Origin: a virus
Strand: one strand, 5' to 3'
DNA: 32,804 nucleotides
IMG/VR virus record: IMGVR_UViG_3300028008_000061
Span: 1-32,804 of that record
Part shown: piece by piece, positions 30,440-32,804 of the stretch
How positions within the stretch are numbered: position 1 is the stretch's first letter
How the letters are laid out: each line of letters starts with the position of its first letter
The notes under the pieces: model-generated
The model's input: only the letters and a program-made list of their open reading frames with translations
Told to the model about the DNA's origin: nothing
The model's database searches: none
Program-made: the position numbers and the translations under genes

Positions 30440-31138
30440 TTATACAATAAAGCCTAGATCTACAGTGTCGCCAGTTTCTGGTGTTATTGCGCCAAAATCA
30501 AGATCTACTGTAGCTAAGATAAACTCTAAAGCATTATTGTAAGTATTTCTAAAGCTACCAAAATCAAATCCACTTAGATACGGGCCAAATTCTCTAACAT
30601 CATAACCATATACTAGACCTTCAATGTAAGCATTAACTGTTGTAGCTGTTATTGTGCCTGCACCAATAATGTTATTATTGTTTGCTGTTAGGTTGCCACT
30701 AAGCGATGGTGCTGAATCTCTTGCAACAATTCCAGTAGTGTCAAGGTCAATAATTAATTGCTGTCCGTCAACTCTAGTACCAACACCTTCGCCGCCATGT
30801 ACACTCATAGTCTGTCCTGGCGCCACAGTTATTGTTCCACTGTCGCTTACAACAATTAAAGAGTCCAATGCATCACCAGCACTAACTGTAATAGTATTTT
30901 CAGTTGTTGTTAGTGTGATATTAGATCCTGCATTAAGTCTTTTAAGACCGTGTATATTATCATCTTTGCCTGTGTATAACCCTTCGCCTACACTGCCATT
31001 GTTTTGTATAACTGTTTCTTCTATAATTCTCAAATCTAATTCTTCGAAGTTATCATTTATTTTTATAAATGCTTCACGAAGATCATCGCCGGTGCCGTCG
31101 TTTGCAATTGTTCCTGTATTGATATATCCTATTGCCAT
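30440..31138 (-). CDS. Tail fibre-type structural protein
   Basis: The 232-residue protein begins MAIGYINTGTIANDGTGDDLREAFIKINDNFEEL split by a helix, an N-terminal module that recurs in structural proteins of marine T4-like phages, and continues with SLSGNLTANNNNIIGAGTIT, a beta-helix-like fibre segment. A GAGDA-like strand-rich middle is present. The C-terminal part (PYLSGFDFGSFRNTYNNA) may attach to a baseplate or neighbouring fibre. It is separated from its neighbours by 10-13 bases, in the same late block. Confidence 0.75.
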   Translation of the reverse strand: MAIGYINTGTIANDGTGDDLREAFIKINDNFEELDLRIIEETVIQNNGSVGEGLYTGKDDNIHGLKRLNAGSNITLTTTENTITVSAGDALDSLIVVSDSGTITVAPGQTMSVHGGEGVGTRVDGQQLIIDLDTTGIVARDSAPSLSGNLTANNNNIIGAGTITATTVNAYIEGLVYGYDVREFGPYLSGFDFGSFRNTYNNALEFILATVDLDFGAITPETGDTVDLGFIV

Positions 31139-31149
31139 TTGTGTCTCCG

Positions 31150-32346
31150 TTATAATGCCGCAATTGCCGCTTGGAATGCAGCGTAGTCAGCCGCTCCAGC
31201 AACTAATGTTTTTAAGTTTGTAATACTTATATGATCTTGTACAACAACATTACCTGATGCTGATGTCAGTGTTAAATTATCTGTTGCTCCAATAGCAATA
31301 GTACTTGTTGCACTTAATGAAATTGTACTAGCGTTTGGTACATTTACTGGACCAGATGGTGACAGTGTAATACCATTTAGTGCTGTAAGAGTTAGCGTTG
31401 TTGTGCTTTCTACATTACCAACGAACTTAGTAGATGCTGTTATTGTTCCTGCATTTACACTATTAGAAACAGCGTCAACTATTACAGAACTATCATCTCC
31501 AAATACTGATCCTTTAAAATCGCCATAGAAGTTACCATCTTGATCAACTAGTAGTGTTGATAAGTCTGATGAAAATAATTGTCCTGAAACATTGCCTTTA
31601 AATAACGCATCATCTTCAAACGTATTGCCTGAATATAAAACTTGTTTTATTCCGTCCTGAGAATATACATCACCAATATGTGTGCCTGTATGATCGCCAG
31701 TTACGTTACCAGTTAAGTTACCGGTAATAGTACCAGATGCATCCAAGTTTACAAGTGACGCACTTTTTGTAACTCCGTCTATAAGTTTTGTGCCGCCATC
31801 TGTACTAAACACATTACCTTCTAAGTCACCAGTGTTGTTTACATCAATTGTTAATGTTCCGCCAGCTATTTCTGCTCTTGATATAAGTTGTGCTGAGTCT
31901 GTTAGATCAAGATAAGAACCACCCGTTGCAACAGCTGCTAGTCCAGATACTTGAGTTGATTGTATTGTTACTTGTGCATTTGTTACAAAATTAGTGTCGT
32001 TTACTAACTGGCTTAAACTAGATGCGATAACTGGTTTGCCAGTTATATCTTCCCATGCCGCTACAACAGATGAAGGCTTATTAGTTAAGCTATTATAATC
32101 TCCATCAAATAGTGTAGGAAGATTTGATAAGTCAGTGTAGCTGTTTGTTTTTGCTACTTCACCTATAGGCGTTCCTGCAATATTTAAGTTGACTGTGTTA
32201 ACTGTATTAGCCGACACTGTTCCTGATGCATTAATATTAATAGCATCATTAATACTACTACTAGACATATTAAGATTATCACCAGTTGGTAATTCTTTAA
32301 TCTTATTTGCTACTGTATCAAATACTAACGGTATTCTGTTTGCCAT
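31150..32346 (-). CDS. Tail fibre protein with glycine-rich repeat segments
   Basis: The 398-residue protein is built of short strand repeats (NITASGTV/NGTITA-like, GNLTGNVTGDHTGTHIGDVYS, VFGDDSSVIVD) typical of trimeric fibre shafts, with an N-terminal PLVFDTVANKIKELPTGDNL motif and a C-terminal helical end SITNLKTLVAGAADYAAFQAA. The ATG at 32346 is preceded by AGGAAAC and a GATAAATA late box. It overlaps no gene; the next fibre gene ends 35 bases before it. Confidence 0.78.
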   Translation of the reverse strand: MANRIPLVFDTVANKIKELPTGDNLNMSSSSINDAININASGTVSANTVNTVNLNIAGTPIGEVAKTNSYTDLSNLPTLFDGDYNSLTNKPSSVVAAWEDITGKPVIASSLSQLVNDTNFVTNAQVTIQSTQVSGLAAVATGGSYLDLTDSAQLISRAEIAGGTLTIDVNNTGDLEGNVFSTDGGTKLIDGVTKSASLVNLDASGTITGNLTGNVTGDHTGTHIGDVYSQDGIKQVLYSGNTFEDDALFKGNVSGQLFSSDLSTLLVDQDGNFYGDFKGSVFGDDSSVIVDAVSNSVNAGTITASTKFVGNVESTTTLTLTALNGITLSPSGPVNVPNASTISLSATSTIAIGATDNLTLTSASGNVVVQDHISITNLKTLVAGAADYAAFQAAIAAL

Positions 32347-32366
32347 GTTTCGTTTCCTATTTTATA

Positions 32367-32374
32367 TATTTATC
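32367..32374 (-). promoter_or_regulatory. Late promoter box GATAAATA
   Basis: CGATAAATA on the minus strand, about 20 bases before the fibre ATG at 32346, with AGGAAAC in the leader. It lies in the 35-base gap between two fibre genes. Confidence 0.68.
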
Positions 32375-32381
32375 GTGATTG

Positions 32382-32804
32382 TTACTTACCGACTAATACC
32401 TCAACAACACCTTTATTGTCGTCTAATTTGTCTTCAATAGCTTTACCAATCATTGTACCAATTCTTGGATCGTTGTCTACCATAGCGTAACCTGGAACAT
32501 TACTAGAAACTAGCATGTCACCTTTAGAAACTTTACCAATTACTTTACACGGAACACGCCCTGTTAGTGCAACAGCAACCACATGCTCACCTTCTAAGTG
32601 TGAGTTCATTAAGTGTGCTGGGTTAGTTGAAACAATACCTGCTACTCTATGATCCTTCATAGTAACTGTAGCTGTTACTTCTGCTGTTCCTCCTAGTGCA
32701 ATAACTGTACCTGCTTCATACTCGCCATCAGCTAAGTAGTTTTCTGCTAAGTCAGCATATTTTGCTGTAGTAGCTGTACCTGAGAATGTTGTAGCATAAA
32801 CTGT
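32382..32804 (-). CDS. C-terminal part of a tail fibre protein, start beyond the right edge
   Basis: The minus-strand frame is open from 32804 to the stop at 32382 (140 residues visible); an internal Met at 32660 is not the true start. The sequence contains KYADLAENYLADGEYEAGTV, then DHRVAGIVSTNPAHLMNS and VAVALTGRVPCKVIGKVSKGDML, the conserved terminal domain of phage fibres and related adhesion proteins, in which a self-assembled tip is formed. It should be the receptor-facing end of a long fibre whose shaft lies outside the window. Confidence 0.82.
   Translation of the reverse strand, partial: TVYATTFSGTATTAKYADLAENYLADGEYEAGTVIALGGTAEVTATVTMKDHRVAGIVSTNPAHLMNSHLEGEHVVAVALTGRVPCKVIGKVSKGDMLVSSNVPGYAMVDNDPRIGTMIGKAIEDKLDDNKGVVEVLVGK

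Noticed and set aside
30654-31223. Plus-strand open frame of 189 codons opposite the tail fibre gene
   Set aside because: Composition is the mirror of the fibre repeats on the minus strand, and no promoter or ribosome site precedes it.
1-32804. CRISPR arrays, insertion sequences, integrase or attachment sites
   Set aside because: No repeat-spacer pattern, transposase or recombinase motifs were seen; the genome is lytic-type in this stretch.

Overview
This window looks like part of the genome of a tailed, T4-like (myovirus-type) phage of a marine heterotrophic bacterium. The DNA is AT-rich and almost wholly coding, and nearly every gene lies on the minus strand with stop/start overlaps of 1-8 bases. 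It carries several T4-type genes (clamp loader gp44, a DexA-like exonuclease, a GroES-like co-chaperonin, a DsbA-like protein, PhoH) and promoter boxes close to the T4 late element TATAAATA. No photosynthesis genes are seen, thymidylate synthase is the ThyA type, and the ferredoxin, ClpA and tRNA-Arg resemble alphaproteobacterial versions. A pelagiphage-like or other alphaproteobacterial host is therefore more likely than a cyanobacterium, but this is inference.

Layout from left to right. 1-1.2 kb: a partial gene, a small membrane protein and a DsbA-like protein under a perfect sigma70 promoter. 1.2-8.8 kb: a cluster of otherwise unrelated proteins (a large protein with a peptidoglycan-binding domain, a cysteine-rich metal-binding protein, a HAD phosphatase, a nucleotidyltransferase, basic cysteine/tryptophan-tailed proteins), most of which begin with the same short peptide ending in [L/I]-x-E. 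That peptide resembles the T4 capsid-targeting sequence cut by the prohead protease, so this may be a set of enzymes packed in the head and injected. 8.8-13 kb: a virion-like small protein, an unknown protein, a ClpA unfoldase with an intact ClpP-docking loop under a near-perfect sigma70 promoter, and a DnaJ. 13-15.5 kb: a lysis cassette (GH19 endolysin, small membrane proteins, overlapping inner and outer spanins, an EF-hand membrane protein). 15.5-16.8 kb: two conserved phage proteins under a late promoter. 16.9-17.6 kb: phoH, the only plus-strand gene, overlapping the dCMP deaminase tail to tail. 17.6-23.8 kb: a run of twelve overlapping genes headed by tRNA-Arg(ACG) and a perfect sigma70 promoter, holding DexA-like exonuclease, small proteins, gp44, a 7Fe ferredoxin, a radical SAM protein, DHFR, ThyA and dCMP deaminase. 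23.8-27.1 kb: a tandem pair of SGNH-like proteins, a MazG-like hydrolase, co-chaperonin, and a truncated DnaE-like protein. 27.1-32.8 kb: tail fibre and structural genes, running off the right edge.

Taken together, the sigma70 promoters appear to start early takeover functions (nucleotide synthesis, proteolysis, chaperones), while GATAAATA boxes mark late structural and lysis genes. The three things most worth following are the shared N-terminal packaging-like tags at 1.2-8.2 kb, the coupled ferredoxin and radical SAM pair inserted between replication and nucleotide genes, and late promoters placed so that the mRNA would begin at the ATG itself.
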